Origin: Hyphomicrobiales bacterium
Lineage (GTDB): Bacteria; Pseudomonadota; Alphaproteobacteria; Rhizobiales; CAJQND01
Reading direction: 5' to 3'
Assembly (NCBI GenBank): GCA_028285595.1
Contig: JANQOW010000066.1
Coordinates: 126,350-190,349 of the forward strand
DNA: 64,000 bases
Part shown: in pieces, positions 16,876-25,325 of the stretch
Layout of the letters: each line of letters opens with the position of its first letter
Position numbering within the stretch: the stretch's first letter is position 1
The notes under the pieces: generated by a model
Told to the model about the DNA's origin: nothing
Databases searched by the model: none
The model's input: only the letters and a program-made list of their open reading frames with translations
Made by a program: the position numbers and the translations under genes

Positions 16876-17322
16876 ATGGCACCAGACTTCTCAACACGAT
16901 TTGCCGAACCCAAAGATCACGTCACGATCAGCCGGTTCGTCGATGCCCTCGCCGATGCGCTCTCTGAGGACGGCATCCCGTTCCGGACCACAGGCGGACG
17001 CGCCACCATAGACAACTTTATTTCACAAGAGCGCGGCTGCGCCATCTTGGCAGAAGATGCCACCGGCCCGCTCGGTCTGGTCACGGCGTCCTTCAATCTT
17101 GCCCTCAGATATGGCGGCGAATATGCGCAGGTTGAGGAATTGATCGTGCTTGACGCCGCTCGTGGCAAAGGCGTCGGTGCGGCTCTTATAGAGGCAATCA
17201 TCGAAGCGGCCCGGCAGCGAGGATGCACAGAGATCGGTCTCTATGCCGTTCCGCGAAACCAAGCCTTCTATGAGAAGATGGGGTTCGTCTACGCCGGCCC
17301 GGACATGCGCATGACGCTCTAG
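16876..17322 (+). CDS. GNAT-family N-acetyltransferase
   Basis: This 148-residue protein has the GNAT core: VEELIVLDAARGKGVGAALIEAIIEAAR contains the acetyl-CoA pyrophosphate-binding R/QxxGxG/A motif (ARGKGVG). A C-terminal NQAFYEKMGFVYAG gives the motif with the catalytic Tyr. The substrate could be an amine, amino acid or protein N-terminus; nothing here decides. The gene ends four bases into the stop region of the convergent SucD-like gene, so the two messages overlap at their 3' ends. Confidence 0.82.
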   Translation: MAPDFSTRFAEPKDHVTISRFVDALADALSEDGIPFRTTGGRATIDNFISQERGCAILAEDATGPLGLVTASFNLALRYGGEYAQVEELIVLDAARGKGVGAALIEAIIEAARQRGCTEIGLYAVPRNQAFYEKMGFVYAGPDMRMTL

Positions 17323-18185
17323 ACAACCGCCCTGAGAGCCTCGGGGATTCCGGACGGTGTCGGGACAACCGCAACACCAGCCGCCTCCAGCGCCGCCTTC
17401 TTACCGGCGTAACTGCCCACGCTGCCCATAACGATTGCGCCCGCATGGCCCATCTTCTTGCCCGGCGGTGATGCGGCTCCGGCAATGAACGCGGCAATCG
17501 GCTTCGACATGGTCTTGGCGTACTCTGCGGCCTCTTCCTCCATACCGCCGCCGATTTCTCCCACAATGGCGACGGCTTCGGTGCGCTCATCTTGATCCAA
17601 GGCCACCAGGGCATCCTTCGTGGTGGTTCCGATGATCGGGTCGCCACCAATACCGATGAACGTGGAAATTCCAAGTCCACCCTGAACCAGATTCAGGCAG
17701 ACCATCGTGCCCAAGCTTCCCGAGCGCGAGATCACTCCGATCTTGCCGGGCTTAAAGATGCCCGGATTGAACGCCGGCATGAAGCCGACAAAACATTCGC
17801 CGACAGTCACCAGGCCCGCGGTATTGGGGCCGATCACCTGACAGCCTGCCTCCCGGGCAGCAGCAAGGAAATACATCACGTCCTGCACCGGCACGTGCTC
17901 GGTCATGACCACCATTTTCTTGATGCCGGCGGAGATCGCATCCAGCGCCGCCGCTTTCACGCCCAAAGGCGGAATGAAGAGAACTGTCGCATCAACTTGC
18001 GTCTCTGACGCTGCGTCTGCGGCCGATCCCCAGACCGGCCGGCCAATATGTTCTGTTCCGGCTTTCTTCGGGTTCACCCCGCCGATGATCTTTGTGCCAT
18101 ATTCGGCCATCCGTTCAGCCCAGAACGTGCCCTGGCGCCCGGTGATTCCTTGGACGATGACGGTTTCGTTGCCACGGACGATCAT
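17319..18185 (-). CDS. acyl-CoA synthetase (NDP-forming) alpha subunit, SucD-like
   Basis: This 288-residue protein resembles succinyl-CoA synthetase alpha. It has an N-terminal CoA-binding Rossmann motif (VIVQGITGRQGTFW), GPNTAGL, GVISRSGSLG, EIGGGMEEEAAEY, and the phosphohistidine loop GHAGAIVMGS with its active-site His. It pairs with the SucC-like gene immediately upstream (ATGA overlap). The complex should join a carboxylate to CoA using ATP or GTP and release ADP or GDP and phosphate. The sucCD genes of the TCA cycle normally lie with mdh or sucAB. Here the partner is an acylating aldehyde dehydrogenase with a TTT transporter beside it, so I infer a dedicated catabolic ligase, possibly for sulfoacetate. 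Confidence 0.85.
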   Translation of the reverse strand: MIVRGNETVIVQGITGRQGTFWAERMAEYGTKIIGGVNPKKAGTEHIGRPVWGSAADAASETQVDATVLFIPPLGVKAAALDAISAGIKKMVVMTEHVPVQDVMYFLAAAREAGCQVIGPNTAGLVTVGECFVGFMPAFNPGIFKPGKIGVISRSGSLGTMVCLNLVQGGLGISTFIGIGGDPIIGTTTKDALVALDQDERTEAVAIVGEIGGGMEEEAAEYAKTMSKPIAAFIAGAASPPGKKMGHAGAIVMGSVGSYAGKKAALEAAGVAVVPTPSGIPEALRAVV

Positions 18186-19303
18186 TGCGCAGCCTCCACG
18201 GCAGCCTTCACCGCATCATCCATGAATTCATAGGGCTCAAGCCCGAGGCCATCACGCACCATTTTGATGGCTTCTTTATCGCCCGTACCATGAATGGTGA
18301 AGAACACCGGAATGTCCGGCTCCAGCTCTTTCCAAGCGTTCACGACCCCTTCGGCCATGACATCGCATCTGGCAAAGGCCCCGCAGAAATTGACCATCAG
18401 CGACTTCACGTTCGGGTTGGCCAAAACGATCTCGAGGGCCTCTTTTGACAAACGATACGCTTCCCCACCAATCTCCAGGAAGTTGGCGGGCGCCCCGCCA
18501 TAGTGGCTGATGGCGTCCATTGTGGTCATTGTCACCCCTGCCCCATTCGCCAAGACGCCCACATTGCCATCAAGCTCAATGTATTTGAGGTTCACCGCAT
18601 GAGACCTGGCTTCAAGCTCAGTCGTCTTATCAGGCGTGCCATGCTCGGCCAGGTCTTCCTGGCGCTTCACGCCGGAATCATCCAGCGTGAATTTGCAATC
18701 GAGCGCAATTAGCTCACCGTCCTTCGTCTGCACCAACGGATTGATCTCAAGAAGTTCAGCATCATTGGCCGAATAAACGGCGTATAGCTTCGCCAGCAGA
18801 TCAACCAGAGCGCTCTCATCGATGTCGCCCAGATCGGGAAGATTTGCCGCCACAGCAGCGCGATCAAACCCATGGCGAATGTCGACGGCCAGCCGCATCA
18901 GCCTTTGCGGATGCTTCTCGGCGATCTCCTCAATGTCCATCCCGCCCTCAGGCGAAAACAGGACCAACGGACCTTTGGTCACCGGATCATTCAGCACGGC
19001 CGCATAGAGTTCTCTGGCAATGGGCACCTGGGCCTCCACCAGCACCTTCTCAACTTCATGCTCGCCGATATGCATACCCAGGATGCGCGCCGCTTCTGTG
19101 TTTGCCTCAGCAGGGCTGGATGCCAGTGCAATACCGCCCGCTTTGCCCCGCTTGCCTGTAGGCACTTGGGCCTTCACCACGCAAGGGCCGATCTTCTCTG
19201 CGATCGTGCCTGCTTCTGCCGCCGTGCGGGCAATCTCACTGGCCGGTACCGCAATGCCTGCCGCACTCAGCAGCGGTTTTGCAGCATACTCCTCGAAGTT
19301 CAT
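18182..19303 (-). CDS. acyl-CoA synthetase (NDP-forming) beta subunit, SucC-like
   Basis: This 373-residue protein has the SucC layout. An N-terminal ATP-grasp domain (CVVKAQVPTGKRGKAGGI, VLVEAQVPIARELYAAVL, ELLEINPLVQ with metal-binding Glu and Asn) is followed by the ligase domain (GNVGVLANGAGVTMTTMDAISHYGG as a split motif, ANFLEIGGEA, VNFCGAFARCDVMAEGV). It binds nucleotide and assembles with the SucD-like subunit. Both subunits look catalytically complete. Residues that set acid specificity in true succinyl-CoA synthetases cannot be judged by eye. It starts six bases after the stop of the aldehyde dehydrogenase gene, so these genes form one operon. Confidence 0.85.
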   Translation of the reverse strand: MNFEEYAAKPLLSAAGIAVPASEIARTAAEAGTIAEKIGPCVVKAQVPTGKRGKAGGIALASSPAEANTEAARILGMHIGEHEVEKVLVEAQVPIARELYAAVLNDPVTKGPLVLFSPEGGMDIEEIAEKHPQRLMRLAVDIRHGFDRAAVAANLPDLGDIDESALVDLLAKLYAVYSANDAELLEINPLVQTKDGELIALDCKFTLDDSGVKRQEDLAEHGTPDKTTELEARSHAVNLKYIELDGNVGVLANGAGVTMTTMDAISHYGGAPANFLEIGGEAYRLSKEALEIVLANPNVKSLMVNFCGAFARCDVMAEGVVNAWKELEPDIPVFFTIHGTGDKEAIKMVRDGLGLEPYEFMDDAVKAAVEAAQ

Positions 19304-19309
19304 AAGTGC

Positions 19310-20740
19310 CTATTTTCCGTATTTCGCCCAATAGTCGCCGAACAGCTCTTCTTCGCTCGGCTTGTCTTCGTCCACCGTGTTCACGAGATGGGTGATGTTG
19401 ATGAAGTGGGAATAGTTGAGATTGTCGGAGATCGAGTTGCCAGCCCAGGTGCCACACCCCATGGACAAGGTGAAGTTCAGCCCGTTGTTGAAACTGCCAC
19501 CATTGCCGAAAGTGTGGGCCTGGTTCACCAGAACACGCACAACCTTCAGGTCCTCGGCGAGCTCGGTCGCATGCTCAGGTGCATTGGTGTGGATGCCACA
19601 AGAATGCCCGACACCCTTTACATCCAGAATGCGTGCCACCTTATCTTTGGCGTCCGCAAAGTCTTTGGCACGGTAAACCGTAAGCACCAGAGCAAGTTTT
19701 TCGTCCGAAAGCGGTTCGTCTCGGCCGATGCCGTCATGCTCCACCATGAAGAACTTGGAGGACTTCGCCTCATCCGCAAGGCCGGCAACTTCAGCGAACA
19801 CGTCGGCGTCCTTGGCAATCACATGCCGGTTCAACTTGCCGTTCACCCAGAGCGTATCCACCACCTTCTGCTTCTCATCGCCAGAGGCACGATACCCCCC
19901 GGCCCGCTGAAGCGCGGCAATCGCATCCTCATAGACATCATCCACAATGATGACGGAGTTTTCCGAAGAACAAGACGTGGAGTTGTCAAAGATCTTTGAT
20001 GCACAAATCTTCTCCGCCGCATCGTCCAGGTCAGCGGAAGAATCGATGATCACCGGCACATTGCCTGCCCCAACGCCGATCGCCACGGTGCCGCTGGAGT
20101 AGGCCCGGTGCACATTGTTTTGCGACCCGGTGCAAACCACAAGATCGCAGCCTTCCATGAGGCCTTGGGTCAGCTCTTTGGAGACCGGTGACGGCAGGAT
20201 CTGCACCAAATCTTCAGGGTGCCCGCCTTTGCGCAGCTCAGAGCGCATAAGCTCAACGGTCTTGGCCGTGGTGTTATAGCCCGCCGGCGACGGCGCGATA
20301 ACAACAGCATTGCCGCCTTTAACCGCCATCATTGCTTTGTTCACCGGCGTGGCTGCCGGGTTGGTTGAAGGGCAAACGGCCGCAACGACACCCACCGGCT
20401 TGGCGTACTTCACCAGTCCCTTTTCCGGCAGCTCTTCAATGATCCCGGTGGTTTTGACGCGTGAGAGATCGCGTAAGGTGCCAAAAGTCTTGCGGGTGTT
20501 CTTGATGATTTTGGAGGGCACGTTGCCAAGCCCTGTGTCATCCACGGCCAAAACCGCCAAGGCTTCCGCATTTTCAGGTTTGTATATCGACCACGCCAGA
20601 GCGGTGACCGCCTCGTCGATACGCGCCTGATCGTGATTGTCGAACGCATCCATGGCGGCGCGGCCGCGCGCGATCAAGCCATTAATCACGCTGCGAACGT
20701 CATCTGCGTCGTTAAACCCCTTTTGTGCTGCAAGTGTCAT
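19310..20740 (-). CDS. sauS: acylating aldehyde dehydrogenase, probable sulfoacetaldehyde dehydrogenase
   Basis: This 476-residue CoA-acylating aldehyde dehydrogenase belongs to the EutE/AdhE-N/SauS branch. It has VGVVAAVCPSTNPAATPVNK, VVCTGSQNNVHRAYSSG, VGAGNVPVIID and the catalytic cysteine in FDNSTSCSSENSVIIVD. The C-terminal stretch with GNGGSFNNGLNF and GCGTWAGNSISDNLNY is the part I most associate with SauS. It would reduce an acyl-CoA to its aldehyde with NAD(P)H. With the CoA ligase downstream and the TTT transporter, sulfoacetyl-CoA to sulfoacetaldehyde is the best reading. Succinate semialdehyde and acetaldehyde are alternatives. Xsc and Pta, which would finish the pathway, are not in the window. 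Confidence 0.7.
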   Translation of the reverse strand: MTLAAQKGFNDADDVRSVINGLIARGRAAMDAFDNHDQARIDEAVTALAWSIYKPENAEALAVLAVDDTGLGNVPSKIIKNTRKTFGTLRDLSRVKTTGIIEELPEKGLVKYAKPVGVVAAVCPSTNPAATPVNKAMMAVKGGNAVVIAPSPAGYNTTAKTVELMRSELRKGGHPEDLVQILPSPVSKELTQGLMEGCDLVVCTGSQNNVHRAYSSGTVAIGVGAGNVPVIIDSSADLDDAAEKICASKIFDNSTSCSSENSVIIVDDVYEDAIAALQRAGGYRASGDEKQKVVDTLWVNGKLNRHVIAKDADVFAEVAGLADEAKSSKFFMVEHDGIGRDEPLSDEKLALVLTVYRAKDFADAKDKVARILDVKGVGHSCGIHTNAPEHATELAEDLKVVRVLVNQAHTFGNGGSFNNGLNFTLSMGCGTWAGNSISDNLNYSHFINITHLVNTVDEDKPSEEELFGDYWAKYGK

Positions 20741-20785
20741 TATACTGGCCTCTCAGCGATGGTCTCGGCGCCTCACTATACGGCG

Positions 20786-20808
20786 CCAATAATTTCGATA
20801 ATTGGAAT
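20786..20808. promoter_or_regulatory. candidate IclR operator upstream of the aldehyde dehydrogenase operon
   Basis: CCAAT at 20786-20790 and ATTGG at 20801-20805 form the arms of a 20-base dyad with further matching AT pairs inside. It overlaps ATAATTGGAAT (20798-20808), which recurs exactly, in inverted orientation, at 21701-21711. The site lies about 50-60 bases before the dehydrogenase start. A regulator-binding role is inferred from symmetry and recurrence. Confidence 0.45.
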
Positions 20809-20866
20809 ATAGCATTCAACTTTTCACAAAATCATACGGTCGTCAAGACTGAACGCAGCAGGTTTG

Positions 20867-21640
20867 CTACCGCAATGACCAAACTTCTGCGATCCGGTCA
20901 GCTTTTTCACGCATACTGGGCAAATAGCTCAAAGCCTTCTCCAGGGGCATGCGAATATGAAGCGCATGTACGGACAATCCCGCGACGGCTCTGCCCGTGT
21001 CATCCTTGATTGCAACCGCGAGGGCAGACAAGCCTTCCACAAACTCTTCATTGTTGAACGAGTAAGCCTCAGACCGGATCTTGGAAAACTCCGCCTCAAG
21101 CGCAGCTTCGTCAGCCAGCGTGTGCTCGGTAAACCGTTTCAGTTCAGTTGCCCGCAAAAGGCGCGAACGCACATTCTTATGCTGGTCGGCCGCGAGCATC
21201 TTGCCAATCGCCGTGCAATGAAATGGCACGCGGCTGCCGACCTGCAACTGCAACCGTAATGGCGAGATCCCCTCAACGCGTTCAATATAGACGACCTCAT
21301 CCTGATCCAGCACACCCACGTTGCAGGTTTCCTGAGTTTCCTCGACGAGTTCATTGAGAATAGCCCGCACGGGAGGCTGGGGCCCCAAGCTGCGCAGCGC
21401 ATGACCGGCAAGCAGCATCAGCGCCGGGCCAACCACATACCGCTCCTTCTGAGCGGACCTTAAGATGATCTTTTCGTCCGCCAATTGCTGGAGGACCCGG
21501 TGAAGCGTCGCCCTGGGCAAATCGAGCTTTTCAGCCAGTTCCGCCAAGCTCACCGCACGGTCACTCTCCGCCACCAGCTTCAGCACATCAAGCGCCTTGC
21601 TAAGAGCAGATCCACGTTCCCCTTGTGCTTGGCCAGCCAT
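20867..21640 (-). CDS. IclR-family transcriptional regulator
   Basis: From ATG 21640 this gives 257 aa; a TTG three codons earlier is possible. The N-terminal winged helix-turn-helix has LSKALDVLKLVAESDRAVSLAELAEKL and PRATLHRVLQQLADE. The C-terminal effector domain has the usual HCTAIGKMLAA, TEHTLADEAALEAEFSKIR and ALAVAIKDDTGRAVAGLSV. IclR proteins often control neighbouring catabolic genes in response to a small acid. Here the gene sits between the dehydrogenase/ligase operon (same strand, downstream) and the divergent TTT genes, and probably controls both. The likely effector is the transported acid or its CoA product, by inference. Confidence 0.87.
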   Translation of the reverse strand: MAGQAQGERGSALSKALDVLKLVAESDRAVSLAELAEKLDLPRATLHRVLQQLADEKIILRSAQKERYVVGPALMLLAGHALRSLGPQPPVRAILNELVEETQETCNVGVLDQDEVVYIERVEGISPLRLQLQVGSRVPFHCTAIGKMLAADQHKNVRSRLLRATELKRFTEHTLADEAALEAEFSKIRSEAYSFNNEEFVEGLSALAVAIKDDTGRAVAGLSVHALHIRMPLEKALSYLPSMREKADRIAEVWSLR

Positions 21641-21700
21641 AGACGTCAAATCCAGTTCTCAATTGACTCTCGTATAAATTTCTGAAAATCTGAACGAACC

Positions 21701-21711
21701 ATTCCAATTAT
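21701..21711. promoter_or_regulatory. second copy of the putative IclR site, iclR/tctC divergent region
   Basis: ATTCCAATTAT is the exact reverse complement of the 11-base core found at 20798-20808. It lies 61 bases upstream of the iclR start and about 160 bases upstream of tctC, in an AT-rich control region. Only one half of the CCAAT/ATTGG dyad is preserved here, so this may be a weaker site. Confidence 0.4.
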
Positions 21712-21869
21712 AACAAAACACTGATTACCTGACCAGCTAAACAAAGAACAGGAATCGCAGGAAGGCAAGGATACCACGAGAAGCATTGCTTCATTGGCCA
21801 AACATGGTCAATATCACAGAAGAGGAAAACCTCAACGACCCAACGGGGTTACCAAAAGGGAGAAAACGC

Positions 21870-22898
21870 ATGAAATTCAAGAACTACCTTGCAGGTGCAG
21901 CAACGGCCATTGCGGCTTTGGCAGTTGCCGGGGGCACGGCTTTGGCAGCGTGTGCAACCGACGACCTGCCGGCAACGCGCGACAAAGCTGGTGACTTTCC
22001 GGCCCGCGCCCTTACCATGATCGTACCGTACGGCCCTGCGGGTGGATCCGGCCAAGTGGCTCAAGCGATGGCCCAGGCCGTGTCGGAACTGACCGGAGTT
22101 TCCATCAACCGCGATCACAAGCCTGGCGGCTCAGGTACGGTCGGCATGACGGCCTACATGGCGACGCCGGCTGACGGCTACACAGTGCTGGAACACATCG
22201 ATGATGCCTCCAGTGCGCATGCCCTCGATTCCAGCCGCCCGAACCCGGCTGAAGACTTGATCCCGCTGGTGACCTCTCAGATCACGTTCTCGCAGATCTA
22301 TATCCGCACAAACGAGGACCGCTTCACCGACTGGAAGTCCTTCGTTGAGTGGGTCAAGGCCCAGGACGGCAAGGCAACCATCGCCAACGTGTCCAAAGAA
22401 GGCTCCATGGAACGTGTCACCATGAAGTTCATCACCGACGCAACGGGCATGAAGATCCAGCAAATCTCCTTCGACAAGGGTGCACCTCGCTATGGCGCTC
22501 TGGCTGGTGGTCAGGTGGATGCTTTGTTTGAGCAGCCAGGGGATGTGCGCAAGTTTCTGGACGCAGGACGCTTCAAGCCGATCCTTACAATCCTGAAAGA
22601 GCGCCCCGGTGCGTTTGCGGACGTGCCGAGCATCAAAGATGTGGGCCTCGACTTTGAGCCGCTGCTGCGCTTCCGTGGCTTCTATGTGAAAAAGGGCGCT
22701 CCGGCCGATCGCGTGGAATGGCTGCAATGGGCCTTCCAGAAAGCGTTCTGCACGGAAAGCTATCAGAAGTACAACGAAAGCAAGTTCATGAACCTGATCG
22801 ACAGCTATCGCGATACGGAAGGTTCTAAAGAGCTCATCACCTCCACGGTGGCCCAGTACCGCGAAGTGTACAAGGCCATGGGGCTGGAAGTGAAGTAA
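21870..22898 (+). CDS. tctC: tripartite tricarboxylate transporter substrate-binding protein (TctC/Bug family)
   Basis: ATG 21870 follows AAGGGAG, giving 342 aa. An n-h-c signal peptide runs to about residue 27 and ends LAAC, so signal peptidase I cleavage or a lipobox with Cys28 are both possible. The mature protein has the Bug/TctC features RALTMIVPYGPAGGSGQVAQ, KPGGSGTVGM, a P-A-D-G-Y-T-V segment and GQVDALFEQPGDVRKFL. It binds an organic acid in the periplasm and delivers it to TctBA downstream. Only the neighbours hint at the ligand (sulfoacetate or a dicarboxylate). Confidence 0.88.
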   Translation: MKFKNYLAGAATAIAALAVAGGTALAACATDDLPATRDKAGDFPARALTMIVPYGPAGGSGQVAQAMAQAVSELTGVSINRDHKPGGSGTVGMTAYMATPADGYTVLEHIDDASSAHALDSSRPNPAEDLIPLVTSQITFSQIYIRTNEDRFTDWKSFVEWVKAQDGKATIANVSKEGSMERVTMKFITDATGMKIQQISFDKGAPRYGALAGGQVDALFEQPGDVRKFLDAGRFKPILTILKERPGAFADVPSIKDVGLDFEPLLRFRGFYVKKGAPADRVEWLQWAFQKAFCTESYQKYNESKFMNLIDSYRDTEGSKELITSTVAQYREVYKAMGLEVK

Positions 22899-22973
22899 CA
22901 CCGTTAAGGCGCGTTTGCGCCAAGCCTGGCCCCGGCGCGCAGTTGCCGGGGCCACTTACTCTGCGGGTGTGGT

Positions 22974-23678
22974 ATGGGGAATCTGAAAACCGGCCATTTG
23001 GTCGAAGCGGGGCTTTGGCTGCTGCTGGCTCTGGTTTTGTTCATTTATTCTTTTGAATTCAACAACTCCATTGAGATCTACAAATTCGGCGCCAGCGGCT
23101 GGCCACGCGCAATCATTCTGCTGATCGTCTTGGCTGCACTCGGTCAGTTGTTCTGGCATTGGAAACGCGGAGAAGGCGGAGCCACCAGCAAATTGAACGC
23201 GGCCGCTGACGACAGTGTTGAAGCGCCGGACGATCACTCCAGTTTGGGATGGTACGCGCACACCTTCGTTCTTGTGGCCATTCCCTTTGTCTATATGAGG
23301 GTTCCCGACTTCATCGGCGGCATGATGGGACTTCCCCCGGACGGACTTGGCACCATCAAGATGCTCACGGCAGCACCGCTGATGGTCTTGTTCGCCTGGA
23401 TGGCTTACCGCAACCAGGTGGGCGGCATGTTGGCTTTGCCGATATTCTTTGCAGCCCTTCTGGAAGACATGGGGTTTTATGCCTTGGCGCCAGTGTTCGC
23501 CATGGGCGTGATGTATTTGATGGGAGAGCGGCGGATCAAATGGATGGCGGGCGTTGCGGCGGGCGTCTTCGGCATCCTGCTCCTGCTGTTCGTCAAGCTC
23601 CTCTATGTGGGACTGCCCACGGGCAACGTTCGTCCGTTTTATGATTTCGGCAATTGGGTTGTGACGGTTCTTCAGTAG
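22974..23678 (+). CDS. tctB: tripartite tricarboxylate transporter small membrane subunit (TctB)
   Basis: This 234-residue membrane protein has hydrophobic segments near residues 11-27, 42-60, 87-105, 124-140 and 195-215. The SGWPRAIILLIVLAALGQ stretch matches the A-x-x-F/W-P pattern of TctB proteins. It is the small membrane subunit of a secondary, gradient-driven carrier. It lies between tctC and tctA, 75 bases after the former and 18 before the latter, in the usual C-B-A order. It is longer than many TctB proteins (about 150 aa) because of a polar insert near residues 62-85. Confidence 0.85.
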   Translation: MGNLKTGHLVEAGLWLLLALVLFIYSFEFNNSIEIYKFGASGWPRAIILLIVLAALGQLFWHWKRGEGGATSKLNAAADDSVEAPDDHSSLGWYAHTFVLVAIPFVYMRVPDFIGGMMGLPPDGLGTIKMLTAAPLMVLFAWMAYRNQVGGMLALPIFFAALLEDMGFYALAPVFAMGVMYLMGERRIKWMAGVAAGVFGILLLLFVKLLYVGLPTGNVRPFYDFGNWVVTVLQ

Positions 23679-23696
23679 GCTGGCTGGGACGCTGAT

Positions 23697-25217
23697 ATGG
23701 ATGCATTTAACAACTTTGCAAATGGGACGGTTGCTCTCTTCAGCGACCCGTTAGGCATTGTTATCTTCTTGAGCGGGGTCGTCGGCGGCATGCTGTTCGG
23801 CGCCATCCCGGGCGTCAGTATGCTGACACTGGCCGCAATCCTTCTGCCGTTTACCGCACATCTTAGCGCGGAACACGGCATTATGCTGTTTTCGGTGATC
23901 TACTGTACCGGCGTTTATGGCGGCGCCATTACGGCCATCCTGTTCAATATTCCAGGATCGCCCGAAAACGCGCCAACCGCGTTCGACGGCTATCCCATGA
24001 CCCAAAAGGGCCAGGCGGGCCGCGCCGTCGGGGCCGCCGTCATGTGCTCGGCCATTGGGGGAACCGTCTCCGCCGTGCTGATGATGCTGGCCACCGCGCC
24101 GATCGCCGACTGGGCCATCTCCGCCTTTGGGCCACCGGAAATCTTCGCCCTGGTGTTCTTCGGCCTTGCGGTCGCCGCCTCTGTGGGCGCAAAGACGATC
24201 TGGAAAGGCTGGCTTTCTATTTTGGCCGGCTTGATGATTGCCGTAGTCGGCCTCGACCCCGTGGGTGGCATCGAGCGCTACGACTTCAACATGCCTTACC
24301 TCCTGGCCGGCATTCACTTCATTCCGACCATTCTTGGTTTCTTCGCCGTGTCGGAAATCATGGTCCAGGCCGAGAAGAAGGTGACCGGCGCATACTCCGC
24401 ACCCAAGCTGAGCGTGGATTTCCCATCGTTCTCAGAATTGTGGGCTCATAAGTTCGCTGTGGTGCGCTCCATCATCATCGGCTTTTTCTGCGGCATCCTT
24501 CCCGGCATCGGCGCAACCCTTGCGGCCTTTATGGGATATAACGAGGCGGTCCGCTGGTCGAAGGAGCGCTGGGAATTCGGCAAAGGTAAGCTGGAAGGGG
24601 TGATCTCTTCTGAAACCGCAAACAATGCGGCCACCGGCGCCGCCATGATCCCCCTGCTCGCGCTCGGCCTTCCGGGCGGCGCCTTGACGGCCATGATGGT
24701 GGGTGTGTTCCAAATGCACGATATGGAACCTGGCCCGCTTGTGTTCCTCAACAGTGCTGATCTGGTGTGGGTGGTGTTTGCGGCCATGTTCTTTGCGAAC
24801 CTCTCCATCCTGCTCATCGGCTTTCTGGAAACCAAAACCATCATCAATCTGCTGCGCATTCCGTTCCAGTTCCTGGCCCCATTGATCTTAATGCTGGCCA
24901 CCGTGGGCGCCTATGCGGTGCGCGGCCTGGTGATCGATGTTGTGGTGATGTTCGTGGCGGGCGTTCTCGGCTTTTTCCTCCGGCGCACCGGTTACTCGGT
25001 CGCCGGCATCGTGTTGGGCCTGATATTGGGCAAAATTGGCGAGCAGACGTTCGCTCAGGCCATGCAGATGTTGCACTATGAGTGGACCGGCTATTTCAGC
25101 CGCCCCATTGGCCTTGCTCTGCTCATTGCCGGTTTCCTCACCCTTGGCGCCAGTGCCTACCGGGCGTTCTATGCTGCGCCCGTGGAAGCGCCGCCGGAAG
25201 AAAGCAAATCTGCCTAG
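23697..25217 (+). CDS. tctA: tripartite tricarboxylate transporter large membrane subunit (TctA)
   Basis: This 506-residue permease has about 11-12 helices. It carries TctA signatures in both halves: GAIPGVSMLTLAAILLPFT and YGGAITAILFNIPGSPENA in the N-terminal half, CGILPGIGATLAAFMGYNEA and LALGLPGGALTAMMVGVF in the C-terminal half. It carries the substrate from TctC across the inner membrane with a cation. TctA, B and C are complete and in order, so the transporter should be functional. The adjacent SauS-like enzyme and CoA ligase, divergently transcribed, suggest uptake of the acid they consume. Confidence 0.92.
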   Translation: MDAFNNFANGTVALFSDPLGIVIFLSGVVGGMLFGAIPGVSMLTLAAILLPFTAHLSAEHGIMLFSVIYCTGVYGGAITAILFNIPGSPENAPTAFDGYPMTQKGQAGRAVGAAVMCSAIGGTVSAVLMMLATAPIADWAISAFGPPEIFALVFFGLAVAASVGAKTIWKGWLSILAGLMIAVVGLDPVGGIERYDFNMPYLLAGIHFIPTILGFFAVSEIMVQAEKKVTGAYSAPKLSVDFPSFSELWAHKFAVVRSIIIGFFCGILPGIGATLAAFMGYNEAVRWSKERWEFGKGKLEGVISSETANNAATGAAMIPLLALGLPGGALTAMMVGVFQMHDMEPGPLVFLNSADLVWVVFAAMFFANLSILLIGFLETKTIINLLRIPFQFLAPLILMLATVGAYAVRGLVIDVVVMFVAGVLGFFLRRTGYSVAGIVLGLILGKIGEQTFAQAMQMLHYEWTGYFSRPIGLALLIAGFLTLGASAYRAFYAAPVEAPPEESKSA

Positions 25218-25325
25218 AACACCGCTTTTTGCACACAGACTTTCTTAAGAGGTTCTTGCTACCCATAGAATCTCGGGGCCGGCTAGACTTTCCATCACGC
25301 GTACAGCCCCCGGCTAGGTGAGCTG

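Noticed and set aside
17319-19303. Housekeeping succinyl-CoA synthetase (TCA cycle)
   Set aside because: Family similarity is real, but no mdh, sucA or sucB adjoins; coupling to an acylating aldehyde dehydrogenase, IclR and a TTT carrier favours a specialised ligase. Not fully excluded.
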